From positions 1,984,001 through 2,048,000 of the forward strand of contig NZ_AP024235.1 in NCBI RefSeq assembly GCF_016756315.1: a stretch of DNA of 64,000 nt, written 5' to 3'. The stretch's first letter is position 1. The number at the start of each line of letters is the position of its first letter. The DNA comes from Alteromonas sp. KC3. Lineage in GTDB: Bacteria > Pseudomonadota > Gammaproteobacteria > Enterobacterales > Alteromonadaceae. The position numbers and the translations under genes are program-made. The notes under the pieces were generated by a model that worked only from the letters and a program-made list of their open reading frames with translations, did no database searches and was not told the DNA's origin. Of the stretch, positions 44,227 through 53,447 are shown in pieces.

Positions 44227-45149
44227 GCGTACTCGTATATGCAGAACACGATAATGCAAGCTTAAAAACGGAAACGCACAAGCTTGTAAACGCAGCACAA
44301 AAAATGGGTGGCGACATCCATGTACTTGTTGCTGGTGAAGGTTGCCAAGCAGTTGCTGAAGCCGCGGCGCAAATCGAAGGCGTAGCAAAAGTTATCGTTG
44401 CAGATAACGCTGCTTATAAGCACCAGTTAGCTGAAAATACTGCTGACCTAGTGGTAGAGCTTGCTAGCGATTACAGCCATGTTGTTGCAGCGGCAACAAC
44501 AACAGGTAAAAACTTCATGCCTCGCGTAGCGGCGTTATTAGATGTTGCACAAATTTCTGACATTATTGGTGTAGAAAGCGAAGACACGTTTGTTCGCCCT
44601 ATCTACGCAGGTAATGCTATTGCAACAGTTCAATCGTCTGATGCGAAGAAAGTTATCACCGTTCGCGCAGCGTCATTTGACGCCGCTGCTACAGGTGGAA
44701 GTGCAGAAGTGACTGCCATTGATGTGGTTAAGGGCAGTGAAAAGTCTGATTTTGTATCAGCAGAGCTTACAGAATCAGAGCGTCCTGAACTAACTGCAGC
44801 AGAAGTGGTAATTTCTGGTGGCCGCGGTATGCAAAACGGCGACAACTTTAAACTACTTGAAGGTATCGCTGACAAGTTAGGCGCTGCTATTGGTGCATCG
44901 CGTGCAGCGGTTGACGCTGGTTTCGTACCTAACGATATGCAAGTAGGTCAAACAGGTAAAATTGTTGCGCCTCAGCTTTATATCGCAGTAGGTATCTCAG
45001 GTGCTATTCAGCATCTTGCGGGTATGAAAGACTCTAAAGTCATTGTAGCTATTAACAAAGACGAAGAAGCCCCAATCTTCCAAGTTGCTGATTATGGTTT
45101 GGTGGGTGACTTGTTTGACGTTCTGCCTGAACTGGAAGGTTCACTGTAA
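44223..45149 (+). CDS. etfA: Electron-transfer flavoprotein alpha subunit
   Basis: 308 aa. The FAD domain in the second half has '[92 protein letters not shown]', the EtfA signature. It holds the FAD of the heterodimer. In an operon with etfB and followed by a terminator. Confidence 0.97.
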   Translation: MSVLVYAEHDNASLKTETHKLVNAAQKMGGDIHVLVAGEGCQAVAEAAAQIEGVAKVIVADNAAYKHQLAENTADLVVELASDYSHVVAAATTTGKNFMPRVAALLDVAQISDIIGVESEDTFVRPIYAGNAIATVQSSDAKKVITVRAASFDAAATGGSAEVTAIDVVKGSEKSDFVSAELTESERPELTAAEVVISGGRGMQNGDNFKLLEGIADKLGAAIGASRAAVDAGFVPNDMQVGQTGKIVAPQLYIAVGISGAIQHLAGMKDSKVIVAINKDEEAPIFQVADYGLVGDLFDVLPELEGSL

Positions 45150-45184
45150 AACCAAAAGCAGTGACATAAAAACCTAAAAAGACG

Positions 45185-45218
45185 AAAGGCTGCCTTCATC
45201 AAGATGGCAGCCTTTTTT
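45185..45218 (+). terminator. Terminator after etfA
   Basis: AAAGGCTGCC (45185-45194) pairs with GGCAGCCTTT (45206-45215) and is followed by T. Strong stem. Confidence 0.9.
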
Positions 45219-45249
45219 GTAGGGAATGGATTTATTATTTAAAAGTCAG

Positions 45250-45558
45250 TTAAACGCGAACAACCGAGTTATCTTCCACACTCACTGGGGAGGGAATGTA
45301 GGCATCGGCGTCCCAATCGTTTTCCCACTTTTCACCGTCAAGCAAATAGCGGAACTGATACTCGTGATCTGTCTCGAGGTTGACAGTAAGTGTAAAATCG
45401 CCACTTTTTAACTTCTTCATGGTAAGCGGCTGTGCTTTCCAATCTGTAAAGTCTCCACAAAGTTCTGCCTCTTTGGCATCCCGTGCGGCTTCGGCGTCAA
45501 GTCGAAACGTCACTTTGCACAGAGGTTTAGATTTAAGATATTGTTTCTTAAGACTCAT
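45250..45558 (-). CDS. Stand-alone CBM48 / isoamylase N-terminal-like protein
   Basis: 102 aa from ATG 45558; the region upstream contains the AAGGGA ribosome site, so the longer frame is unlikely. 'KVTFRLDAEAARDAKEAELCGDFTDWKAQPLTMKKLKSGDFTLTVNLETDHEYQFRYLLDGEKWENDWDADAYIPSP' is the family-48 carbohydrate-binding or glycogen-binding beta-sandwich of the AMPK and isoamylase early-set type. No catalytic domain is attached. It may bind alpha-glucans or act as a small regulator. Convergent with etfA. Confidence 0.85.
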   Translation of the reverse strand: MSLKKQYLKSKPLCKVTFRLDAEAARDAKEAELCGDFTDWKAQPLTMKKLKSGDFTLTVNLETDHEYQFRYLLDGEKWENDWDADAYIPSPVSVEDNSVVRV

Positions 45559-45985
45559 AATGTGTTTTCCCTTCAACGTAGCGAAATTTCAAATTCCGAA
45601 ACTGCAACGCTACAAAACGTTAAGTGAAACAGTTTTCGGTTAACTCATAAACTATGAGTGGTTAAATAATCAGCGAAAAATGCGTATTTATCAATCTTCG
45701 ATTGTAATCTTTTGGCATTTTTTTATATTAGCCACAGCCAATTGAGCAAGGTATACAACCTATTAACAATGTGTATGAAAAATACTCACTCAATAGCGAA
45801 GTTTACGTCACAATCAATACACAAAATTTAACAAACTTAATTGAGCATATGGCTCGTAAAATCAGTAAACTATTAACGACACAATAATAATTTAATTTTA
45901 CTTGGCGTGGTGTAGCGACTCTTTAGCCTTTCAATCAGCGTCCTAAGATGCTGATTTTCCATGCAAGTGTTCCTAGGGATAGTAA
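45559..45985. other. Intergenic stretch with 5' hairpin
   Basis: No gene is seen. It contains CTCAT/ATGAG (near 45645-45659) and AATCAGC (45933-45939) paired with GCTGATT (45950-45956), about 30 bases before the RND adaptor start. The second could be a leader hairpin of the pump operon. Confidence 0.4.
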
Positions 45986-47218
45986 ATGAAAAACTCTGTT
46001 TTAATGAAAAGTGGCATTCCACTTGGCATTATCATTGTGGCATTTATTGCTGCAGCCATCATGATTAGTTCTCGCAAACCGCCCGAGCAAGTGCCGGTCG
46101 AGGTGCCTGCATTTCTTGTCGATGCAAAGACCACTACTTCTGAACCCGTAAACTTTATCGTGAAATCGCAGGGCAATGTTGTACCGCGTAATAAGACTTC
46201 ATTAAGCGCGCAAGTTAGTGGGCAAGTGATTAGCCTTTCTGACAACTTTATTGCTGGCGGCACCTTTAAGAAGGGCGACGTGTTAGCCACATTAGAGCAA
46301 GACGATTACAAAACAGATTTAAAGCTAGCAGAAGCTGAACTTGCGCAGGCCCAAGCTGCGCTTCAAGAAGAAATCGCACGAGGGAAAGTTGCAGAGCAAG
46401 AGTGGCGCTCGGTCAATAGTGTTGCACCGCCTGAGCTTGGCTTACGTAAACCACAATTGGCCAAAGAACAAGCCAATGTGAAGGCTGCTGAAGCTAAACT
46501 TGAACGCGCGAAGCGCAATTTGCAAAGAACAAAAATTACTGCACCTTATAATGGCATTGTGGTTGAGCGCAGTATCGATTTAGGCCAGTTTGTCGCAACG
46601 GGCTCACCAATTGGCACAGTGTATTCAACTGATACCGCTGAAGTCAGATTGCCTATTACCGACAGTGATTTAATGTTTGTAAACATTGCGGGTCAGTCAA
46701 GCGACGGAGCGCCCGTGTCTCTCACTGCATCTGTAGGTGGTACTAAACAATCGTGGCAGGGCAAATTAGTGCGTTCAGAAGGCGTGCTTGATACAGGAAG
46801 TCGTGTTGTTTATGCCATTGTTGAGGTGCAAGACCCTTACAATGTAAACGCGTCACATAAAGCGCCATTGCGATTCGGTCAATTTGTTGAAGCAGAGATA
46901 ACCTCGCGCCAAAACGAAAACCTTATGGTGTTACCTCGCAGTATTTTGCGTTTAGACAACACAATTCTGACGGTTAATGACAATAGAGAAATTGAAATTA
47001 AACACGTTGATGTAGCGCGAACTACGGCAAAAGAAGTGTTCATTCGCGATGGCATTGCAGAAGGTACTTTAGTGGTAACCTCAGCGGTTCCAAACCCTTA
47101 TAACGGTATGAAAGTACGTTTGCCAGGTGATGAGCCAGTCTTGTCAGACGAAGCTGAATCTGACAAGGGAAGTGATGATACCGCTATTGAAACCACAACC
47201 GCTGGCGGAGGCCAATAA
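45986..47218 (+). CDS. RND periplasmic adaptor (second pump)
   Basis: 410 aa. One N-terminal membrane anchor (about 8-27, 'GIPLGIIIVAFIAAAIMIS') replaces a lipid anchor. Then come a lipoyl-like half ('VISLSDNFIAGGTFKKGDVLATLEQDDYKTDLKLAEAEL'), a coiled-coil hairpin and a matching half ('KITAPYNGIVVERSIDLGQFVATGS'), followed by beta-barrel and membrane-proximal domains and an acidic C-terminal tail. Its stop overlaps the permease start by one base (TAATG), so they are coupled. Export role inferred from family; substrate unknown. Confidence 0.92.
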   Translation: MKNSVLMKSGIPLGIIIVAFIAAAIMISSRKPPEQVPVEVPAFLVDAKTTTSEPVNFIVKSQGNVVPRNKTSLSAQVSGQVISLSDNFIAGGTFKKGDVLATLEQDDYKTDLKLAEAELAQAQAALQEEIARGKVAEQEWRSVNSVAPPELGLRKPQLAKEQANVKAAEAKLERAKRNLQRTKITAPYNGIVVERSIDLGQFVATGSPIGTVYSTDTAEVRLPITDSDLMFVNIAGQSSDGAPVSLTASVGGTKQSWQGKLVRSEGVLDTGSRVVYAIVEVQDPYNVNASHKAPLRFGQFVEAEITSRQNENLMVLPRSILRLDNTILTVNDNREIEIKHVDVARTTAKEVFIRDGIAEGTLVVTSAVPNPYNGMKVRLPGDEPVLSDEAESDKGSDDTAIETTTAGGGQ

Positions 47219-50200
47219 TGAGTCGCATCGATACGCAAAGCGGCCTAATCGCATGGTTTGCACGCAACAATGTGGCGGCAAACTTGCTGATGTGGCTTTT
47301 AATTGTTGGCGGTTTGTTTGGCGCGGCAAATATTCAAAAACAGGTTTTTCCAAACTTCGAAATTAACGTTATCAATGTACGTGTGCCTTACCTTGGTGCT
47401 GCTCCTCAAGAGGTAGAAGAGGGTGTTCTATTAAAAATAGAGGAAGCGGTTAAGGACTTAGAAGGTATTAAACAGCTCAATTCCACTGCGGTAGAAGGCA
47501 TGGGAACGGTGAGTATTCAAGTGGAAGAGGACTACGATGTGCAGTCGCTTCTTGATGAAGTGAAAGTACAAGTAGACGCTATTCCTCGTTTTCCCGCTGA
47601 CACGGAAAAGCCGGTTATTTATCGCCAGAAAATTCAACAGGACGTAATTTGGTTGTCGGTTTACGGTGATGCGTCTGAGCGTGAATTAAAAGAATTTGCA
47701 AAAGATTTGCGAGATGATATCGCTAATTTACCCGGCATCTCGAGTGTACAAGTTGTAGGTGCCCGCGACTATGAAATCTCTGTCGAGCTCTCTGAGGTTG
47801 ATTTACAGAAGTACAACTTAACGTTTGCTGATGTGGTAGCTCGTTTAAGTCAAACTAGTATCGACTTACCTGGTGGATCGATTCGCACCGAGAATGGCGA
47901 TATATTACTTAGAACCAAAGGGCAGGCGTACACCGGTTGGGATTTCTCTCAAATAGTGTTGGTGACCAATGCCAATGGTACTCGCGTTACGTTAGGCGAC
48001 GTTGCCTACATCAATGACGGTTTTATCGAGAACAACCAATACGCAATGTTTGACGATAAGCCTGCTGTTAGCCTTCGAGTAAGAGCAGTTGGTGACCAAA
48101 ACGCATTGGAGATATCTGAGCAGGTTAACAATTACGTCGATACTAAAAAAGCAGAATTCCCTGCACACATTACCGCAGACACGTGGGGCGATAGCTCATT
48201 TTATCTGGCAGACCGCTTAAACATGATGCTTGAAAACATGTTCTTTGGTGCGCTATTGGTATTCCTCGTATTGTCATTATTTTTGAAAATTAAACTGGCG
48301 TTTTGGGTAATTGTAGGTCTACCGGTTTGTTTCTTAGGCACTTTGCTAGTAATGCCATTGGATATGGTTGGCGTTTCTATCAATATGCTGAGCCTGTTTG
48401 CATTTATCCTTGTATTAGGGATTGTGGTTGATGACGCCATCATTATGGGAGAGTCAGCCTATTCTGAAATAGACAAAAAAGGGCATAGCACTGATAACGT
48501 TATTGCTGGTGTTAAAAAGGTTGCAATGCCGGCTACCTTCGGCGTACTGACTACCATTGCTGCTTTCTCGCCCATGTTAATGGTATCTGGCCCATTTGGT
48601 ATCATTTGGAAAACCATTGGCATGGTGGTTATTGTATGCCTTATTTTCTCGCTTATTGAGTCTAAGCTTATTTTGCCGGCTCACTTAGTGCACATGAAAC
48701 TTAAGCCTTATGATCCCGAAAAAGCTAATGCATTTCAGCGCTTCAGAGACTTTTTTAGTGAAGGGATCAAAACCTTTATACATAACAAATATGCCCCATT
48801 TTTAGCGAAAGCCGTTCGTAATCGCTACACCACAGTGTCGGTGTTCATGGCAATGCTAATTCTTACTGTTGGCATGTTTGGCGGCGGTATAGTGCGCTTT
48901 GTATTTTTCCCAAGTATCCCTAGTGACTTTATGATAGCGAGCTTTGAGCTTGAACCTGGTTCATCTTTGGAGCAACGAGACGACGTATTGAATACGCTTA
49001 GAGCGGCGATGCATCGAATGGACGATAAAGTTGCTAAAGATACGGGTGAAAATGTTATTAAACACGCCGTTGCTTACGATAATGGCAACTTAGGTGGTGA
49101 AATTTTTGCCGAATTAACGAAGGGAGAAACCCGCACACTTACTGACTTTGAAATTCAAGAGATGTGGCGTGAAGAGTTACCTGAAATTCCTGGCGTAAAA
49201 GTACTTAATATCAGTTCGCCGGGTGGCCCTGGTGGTGGTGCAGACTTGAGTTTTGAATTTAGCTCAAGCGATATCAAAGCGCTGCGGGCAATTAGTGATG
49301 AATTGAAAGACAAGCTAAATGCTTATGAAGGCGTCACGGATATAAACGATACTTTTTCTGGGGGCAGTGAAGAGATTCAATTGGCGCTTAAACCTCAGGC
49401 CGATGCGTTGGGTATAACGTTGCAGCAGTTAGGACAACAAGTGCGCTTTGGTTTCTACGGGGCTGAAGTTCAGCGTATTCAGCGTGATGACGAAGAAATT
49501 AAAGTGATGGTGCGTTATCCAAAAAATGAACGTAGCTCAATTGAACATTTAGAAAATATGCGTATCCGTGCGCCAGGTGGTCAAGAGATACCGTTTGAAC
49601 AGGTTGCTACCTTTACAGTAGGTCAGGGTTTTGACTCAATCATTCGTGTTGATGGAAAGCGCTCTGTGACGGTAACCGGTGTAGTAGATAAAGCATTGAT
49701 GGATCCCTCAGAAATCACTAATGATGTCATCGAAAATGTGATGCCAGATTTGCTAGACCGTTACCCGCGTGTAGAATTTCAGCTACAAGGAAACTCCAAA
49801 GAGCAAGCCGATGCGATGTTTAGTTTGATGCAGGGCTTGTTGTTTGCACTATTTGCCATCTACACATTGCTCGCTATTCCGCTTAAATCATACAGCCAAC
49901 CTTTCATTATTATGTCGGTGATCCCATTTGGTATTGTGGGCGCAATTATTGGTCACTTAGTGCTGGGAATGGCGGTCAGTGTATTGTCGATTTGCGGTAT
50001 CATCGCGTTGTCAGGTGTTGTTGTAAACGACAGTTTGATCATGGTTGATTTCGTTAACAGAGCCAGAAAAGAAGGGCTTTCGTTAATGGATGCGGCAATC
50101 AGTGCTGGTACTCAGCGTTTTAGAGCAATTATTTTAACGTCATTAACAACCTTTATGGGGTTGATGCCAATCGTATTTGAACGAAGCTTACAAGCACAGA

Positions 50201-50370
50201 TAGTAATACCGATGGCGATTTCATTGGCGTTCGGTATTCTGTTTGCCACTATCATTACACTACTACTTGTACCTGCGCTTTATCTCATTTTAAATGACAT
50301 CAAAAATGTGTTTAAAGGCAGAAAACATACGCAACTAGCGAATGATACTCAGGTAAACAGCCCAAGCTAA
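47218..50370 (+). CDS. RND efflux permease (second pump)
   Basis: 1050 aa HAE1/AcrB-like permease with twelve spans. 'NNVAANLLMWLLIVGGLFG' is span one; the tandem signatures 'LGIVVDDAIIMGESAYSEI' (first half) and 'SGVVVNDSLIMVDFVNRARKEG' (second half) place the proton-relay Asp residues. Proton-driven export across both membranes with the adaptor at 45986. Different in sequence from the pair at 23.8-30.2 kb, so it is an independent pump. No outer-membrane channel gene follows. Confidence 0.93.
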   Translation: MSRIDTQSGLIAWFARNNVAANLLMWLLIVGGLFGAANIQKQVFPNFEINVINVRVPYLGAAPQEVEEGVLLKIEEAVKDLEGIKQLNSTAVEGMGTVSIQVEEDYDVQSLLDEVKVQVDAIPRFPADTEKPVIYRQKIQQDVIWLSVYGDASERELKEFAKDLRDDIANLPGISSVQVVGARDYEISVELSEVDLQKYNLTFADVVARLSQTSIDLPGGSIRTENGDILLRTKGQAYTGWDFSQIVLVTNANGTRVTLGDVAYINDGFIENNQYAMFDDKPAVSLRVRAVGDQNALEISEQVNNYVDTKKAEFPAHITADTWGDSSFYLADRLNMMLENMFFGALLVFLVLSLFLKIKLAFWVIVGLPVCFLGTLLVMPLDMVGVSINMLSLFAFILVLGIVVDDAIIMGESAYSEIDKKGHSTDNVIAGVKKVAMPATFGVLTTIAAFSPMLMVSGPFGIIWKTIGMVVIVCLIFSLIESKLILPAHLVHMKLKPYDPEKANAFQRFRDFFSEGIKTFIHNKYAPFLAKAVRNRYTTVSVFMAMLILTVGMFGGGIVRFVFFPSIPSDFMIASFELEPGSSLEQRDDVLNTLRAAMHRMDDKVAKDTGENVIKHAVAYDNGNLGGEIFAELTKGETRTLTDFEIQEMWREELPEIPGVKVLNISSPGGPGGGADLSFEFSSSDIKALRAISDELKDKLNAYEGVTDINDTFSGGSEEIQLALKPQADALGITLQQLGQQVRFGFYGAEVQRIQRDDEEIKVMVRYPKNERSSIEHLENMRIRAPGGQEIPFEQVATFTVGQGFDSIIRVDGKRSVTVTGVVDKALMDPSEITNDVIENVMPDLLDRYPRVEFQLQGNSKEQADAMFSLMQGLLFALFAIYTLLAIPLKSYSQPFIIMSVIPFGIVGAIIGHLVLGMAVSVLSICGIIALSGVVVNDSLIMVDFVNRARKEGLSLMDAAISAGTQRFRAIILTSLTTFMGLMPIVFERSLQAQIVIPMAISLAFGILFATIITLLLVPALYLILNDIKNVFKGRKHTQLANDTQVNSPS

Positions 50371-50393
50371 TTAACACTACGGTGCCGTAATTT

Positions 50394-50423
50394 AAAAGCC
50401 GCTCTATTGAGCGGCTTTTTTTT
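50394..50423 (+). terminator. Terminator after the second RND pump
   Basis: AAAAGCCGCTC, loop TATT, GAGCGGCTTTT, then T-run. Strong stem. Confidence 0.92.
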
Positions 50424-50449
50424 GTTTGCAATTTGTACAAATGGTCATA

Positions 50450-50468
50450 TACTGTATAAATATCAGTA
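50450..50468. promoter_or_regulatory. LexA-like half-sites, one base too close
   Basis: TACTG (50450-50454) and CAGTA (50464-50468) with 9 bases between; the true LexA box has 10. It lies about 40 bases before the 118-aa gene. Function doubtful. Confidence 0.3.
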
Positions 50469-50507
50469 TGGTTTATTTTGAGTCTAATTGATTTTGGAGC
50501 AGGCATT

Positions 50508-50864
50508 ATGCAAACAGGAATGAAAGCGGTAGATCAGCTTATATCCAAGCACGGTATTATGGCTGACCTAGGCTACGACACGTTTCAAAGACGAGCGCGA
50601 CTTACAGGCGGTGACGAACGCGCCAATACGCTACCTTTTTGTATGTACCAAAAAGTAGTGAGTGCGCCACTTTCGCGCAATTTTACCGTTCACCATTTTT
50701 ATATGCCGGGCAACAAGGGCAAATTAGCGAGCTTTTTGTTTGACGAGAAAGGTGCGCTTATCGAGCAAGTGTATTACCAAAAAGTAAGCCGCTGGGTAAA
50801 GGTATGCCGAAAGCTTCAGCAACTTGTGCAAAAACATGCAGAGCATATTCAATTAGCCGCATAA
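50508..50864 (+). CDS. Uncharacterised 118-aa protein
   Basis: ATG 50508; an AGG lies 5-6 bases upstream, with GGAG slightly further. The protein starts with a helix 'MKAVDQLISKHGIMADLGYDTFQRRARLTGGDERANTLPFCMYQKVV', then three short strands ('NFTVHHFYMP', 'KLASFLFDEKGALIEQVYYQ'), and a basic C-terminal helix ('VSRWVKVCRKLQQLVQKHAE'). No signal peptide and no family recognised. Monocistronic, flanked by terminators on both sides. Confidence 0.6.
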   Translation: MQTGMKAVDQLISKHGIMADLGYDTFQRRARLTGGDERANTLPFCMYQKVVSAPLSRNFTVHHFYMPGNKGKLASFLFDEKGALIEQVYYQKVSRWVKVCRKLQQLVQKHAEHIQLAA

Positions 50865-50898
50865 AAAAAGCGGTAGTGTTTAAAAACACCACCGCTTT
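50863..50898. terminator. Terminator after the 118-aa gene
   Basis: A-run, GCGGT-A-GTGTTT paired with AAACAC-C-ACCGC, then TTTCT. It also lies after the minus-strand TonB receptor stop. Confidence 0.7.
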
Positions 50899-50908
50899 CT
50901 ATGCAAGC

Positions 50909-50931
50909 CAATGTAGCCGACAGCTACATTG
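50909..50931. repeat. Second stem between convergent genes
   Basis: CAATGTAGC (50909-50917) pairs with GCTACATTG (50923-50931). On the minus strand it follows the TonB receptor stop by 16 bases but has no T tract. Confidence 0.45.
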
Positions 50932-50946
50932 AATTGTGATTACTTT

Positions 50947-53223
50947 TTAGAAGTAAGTGTATTTGAACTCTACACCCCAAACACGAGGCTCGTTAACGAT
51001 GCCGGTTAGGTTGTTAAAGTCGATAGCACCTTTAACGTTGTCTTCGTCTGTAATGTTACGACCGAATAGAGCAACAGTGTAGTTGTGTGCAAAGTTTTCA
51101 TAACCAATGCGTAAACCACCTTCGAAGTTATCATCGGTAGTAAACTCAACAGCTTCATATAGGAAGATGTTAGTTTCGCCCTGGAATGCCCAGTCGGTGA
51201 ATACGAAGAACTCGCCATCATCACCCATAGGAATTGCATAACGCGCGGTGAAGTTAAAGATTGACTCAGGCGCTTGTGGGAAAGGGTTGCCATCAATTGA
51301 TGCAACAAAACCATCTGGACGCGGATCAGTTACAGTACAGTTACCTGTAAAACCTGAACCAGCGTTAGTTCCACAAGGTGATACTGTCAATGAATCATCT
51401 TTGATTTCTGTGTGGTTGTAGCTGTAACCTGCTGTGAATGTTAATTCATCAGTTGCTAGCCACTGAGCGTCAACTTCGAAACCATACGCTTCGCCTTTAT
51501 CAGCATTTACTAACGCAGTGAAGTTATTGCCGCCACCAATTGCTGAGAATTGCATATCGTCTACAGTGTAGAAGAATGCAGCAGCGTTTAAGCGTAAAGT
51601 GTCATCAAGTAAATCAGACTTAATACCCACTTCAAACGAGTTGATTGTCTCAGCGTCAGCCACAGAAGGAGCACCTTCAAATGCAACGTCACGACCTTGG
51701 ATCGTTTGAGCTCGGAAGCCATTTGCATAGCGTGCAAACACTGACATATCGTCTGTTACACGGTAGTTTGCGCTAAGTTCGAAGCTAGTTTGTCCGTCGT
51801 CAACGTCGATATCGTCGTAGTCTTGAACACTTGCAGCACCAATAACCAACGCAAAGCCGTTTACGTTCTGATCGCCAACTACAAGACTCTTAGAGTCGTG
51901 TGTATAGCGGATACCACCAGTTACGTTTAGCTTGTCATTTACTTGGTATGAGCTTTGACCAAACACGGCCCACGTTTGGTTATCGTGGAATACAGTAGTT
52001 GCGCCGAAGAAGCCATCGATACTGGTTACGTTGAATGATGCGTCATAGTAGAACGCGCCCACTTGCCAGTTCATTGCATCACGGGTGTTGCTTGCAAGAC
52101 GGAATTCTTGAGTATATTGCTCAAGGTCGTTAAGACGATCTTGTGTTACCGCTGAGAAAGGAATAAAGCCTGGGCCAGATGTACCATCAGCACGGTTGAA
52201 ACCGCCATCGATATCACCAAGGCTAGAGCCTTCTGCGGTTTCAAGCGCAGAGATTGACGTGAACGTCACAGTGTCCATGTCGTATTCAAGTTTTAGTGAT
52301 GTACCAAAACCGTCGTACTCTTGCGGGTTGTTGTCGATGCCGTCACCCGTTAGGTCGCCATCGTAATATACGGTTTCACGATCGTAGTTAGCGTTAAGAT
52401 CGTTGCTACCTTTATCGAAAACGTTAGCACGGAAAATAGATGCTGTACCCTCTAGATCACGTCCGTGAACATTTAGAAGGGCTGAGAAGTCCGCTGAAGG
52501 TTCCCAAAGTAGTTGAAGACGGTAGGCTTTTTCATCGTAGCCACCAATTGCATCGTTTTCACCTGTGAAAGCGTTGTCGATGTAATCATCGCGCTCTTGT
52601 GAAAGTACAGAAAGACGCGCTGACAAGTTGTCTGTTAAACCGCCGCTGATTGCGCCTTCAATGTTCATTGTGCCGAATGAACCGAAACCAACTTTTCCGT
52701 AACCTTCTACATCTTGAGTAGGCTTAACGGTATCAAACTTAATGATACCTGCTGTTGTGTTACGACCGAAAAGCGTACCCTGAGGACCGCGAAGTACTTC
52801 TACTTGCTGAACGTCAAAAAGTGGGAAGCTTTTTAGTACCACGTTTTCCATTACCACTTCGTCCATGATAATAGAAACCGGCTGAGATGCCGCTAGGTCA
52901 AAGTCAGTGTTGCCTAGACCACGGATATAGAAACGTGGTGCGACACGACCGTTTGATGACTCAGCGTATAGGCCCGGTACACGAACGGCTAGGGCAAGAA
53001 TGTCTTCACCGCCTGAGAAAAGGCTTTCGAATTTTTCACCGCTAAGTGTTGCAACAGAAATAGGTACTTCTTGAATTGATTGCGTACGCTTTTGTGCAGT
53101 TACGGTAATTTGTTCAAGTGAGGCTTCTTTTTTTTGTGTCGTTTCGGCCTCTTGTGCAAGAACTGATGAGCTGAACGCAGCACTAACAGCCAGTGCTAGC
53201 GTGGCGATTTTATGTGTTCTCAT
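50947..53223 (-). CDS. TonB-dependent outer-membrane receptor
   Basis: 758 aa from ATG 53223, which follows GGTGGAAAC and gives a clean signal peptide 'MRTHKIATLALAVSAAFSSS' ending VLAQ; a longer frame is unlikely. 'ASLEQITVTAQKRTQSIQEVPISVATLSG' is the TonB-box region and start of the plug, 'RGPQGTLFGRNTTAGIIKFDT' closes it, and a 22-strand-type barrel ends 'WGVEFKYTYF'. It is of the general Alteromonas receptor type that accepts varied substrates. A GlxA-type regulator is next, same strand, with a gap of about 220 bases. The substrate could be the acyl compound handled by the divergent dehydrogenase genes, but this is only by position. Confidence 0.93.
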   Translation of the reverse strand: MRTHKIATLALAVSAAFSSSVLAQEAETTQKKEASLEQITVTAQKRTQSIQEVPISVATLSGEKFESLFSGGEDILALAVRVPGLYAESSNGRVAPRFYIRGLGNTDFDLAASQPVSIIMDEVVMENVVLKSFPLFDVQQVEVLRGPQGTLFGRNTTAGIIKFDTVKPTQDVEGYGKVGFGSFGTMNIEGAISGGLTDNLSARLSVLSQERDDYIDNAFTGENDAIGGYDEKAYRLQLLWEPSADFSALLNVHGRDLEGTASIFRANVFDKGSNDLNANYDRETVYYDGDLTGDGIDNNPQEYDGFGTSLKLEYDMDTVTFTSISALETAEGSSLGDIDGGFNRADGTSGPGFIPFSAVTQDRLNDLEQYTQEFRLASNTRDAMNWQVGAFYYDASFNVTSIDGFFGATTVFHDNQTWAVFGQSSYQVNDKLNVTGGIRYTHDSKSLVVGDQNVNGFALVIGAASVQDYDDIDVDDGQTSFELSANYRVTDDMSVFARYANGFRAQTIQGRDVAFEGAPSVADAETINSFEVGIKSDLLDDTLRLNAAAFFYTVDDMQFSAIGGGNNFTALVNADKGEAYGFEVDAQWLATDELTFTAGYSYNHTEIKDDSLTVSPCGTNAGSGFTGNCTVTDPRPDGFVASIDGNPFPQAPESIFNFTARYAIPMGDDGEFFVFTDWAFQGETNIFLYEAVEFTTDDNFEGGLRIGYENFAHNYTVALFGRNITDEDNVKGAIDFNNLTGIVNEPRVWGVEFKYTYF

Positions 53224-53447
53224 GTTTCCACCAAGATGTTTTGTAACATTATACTTTTGTAGTGTTTTAGGCATAAAAAATATTACTTCATGCTTGGCGC
53301 TGCATTTTACACAAACTTTCCTATAAAAACCCCATTTTTGTGCAAAATGTGCGTCGATCGTTTGAACGCTTTATTTTTTGCGGGCTAGAGGTTGCCCATA
53401 AACTGACCAATTGAACCACTTTGAGCGTTTTTAGTGCAAGATATCTA

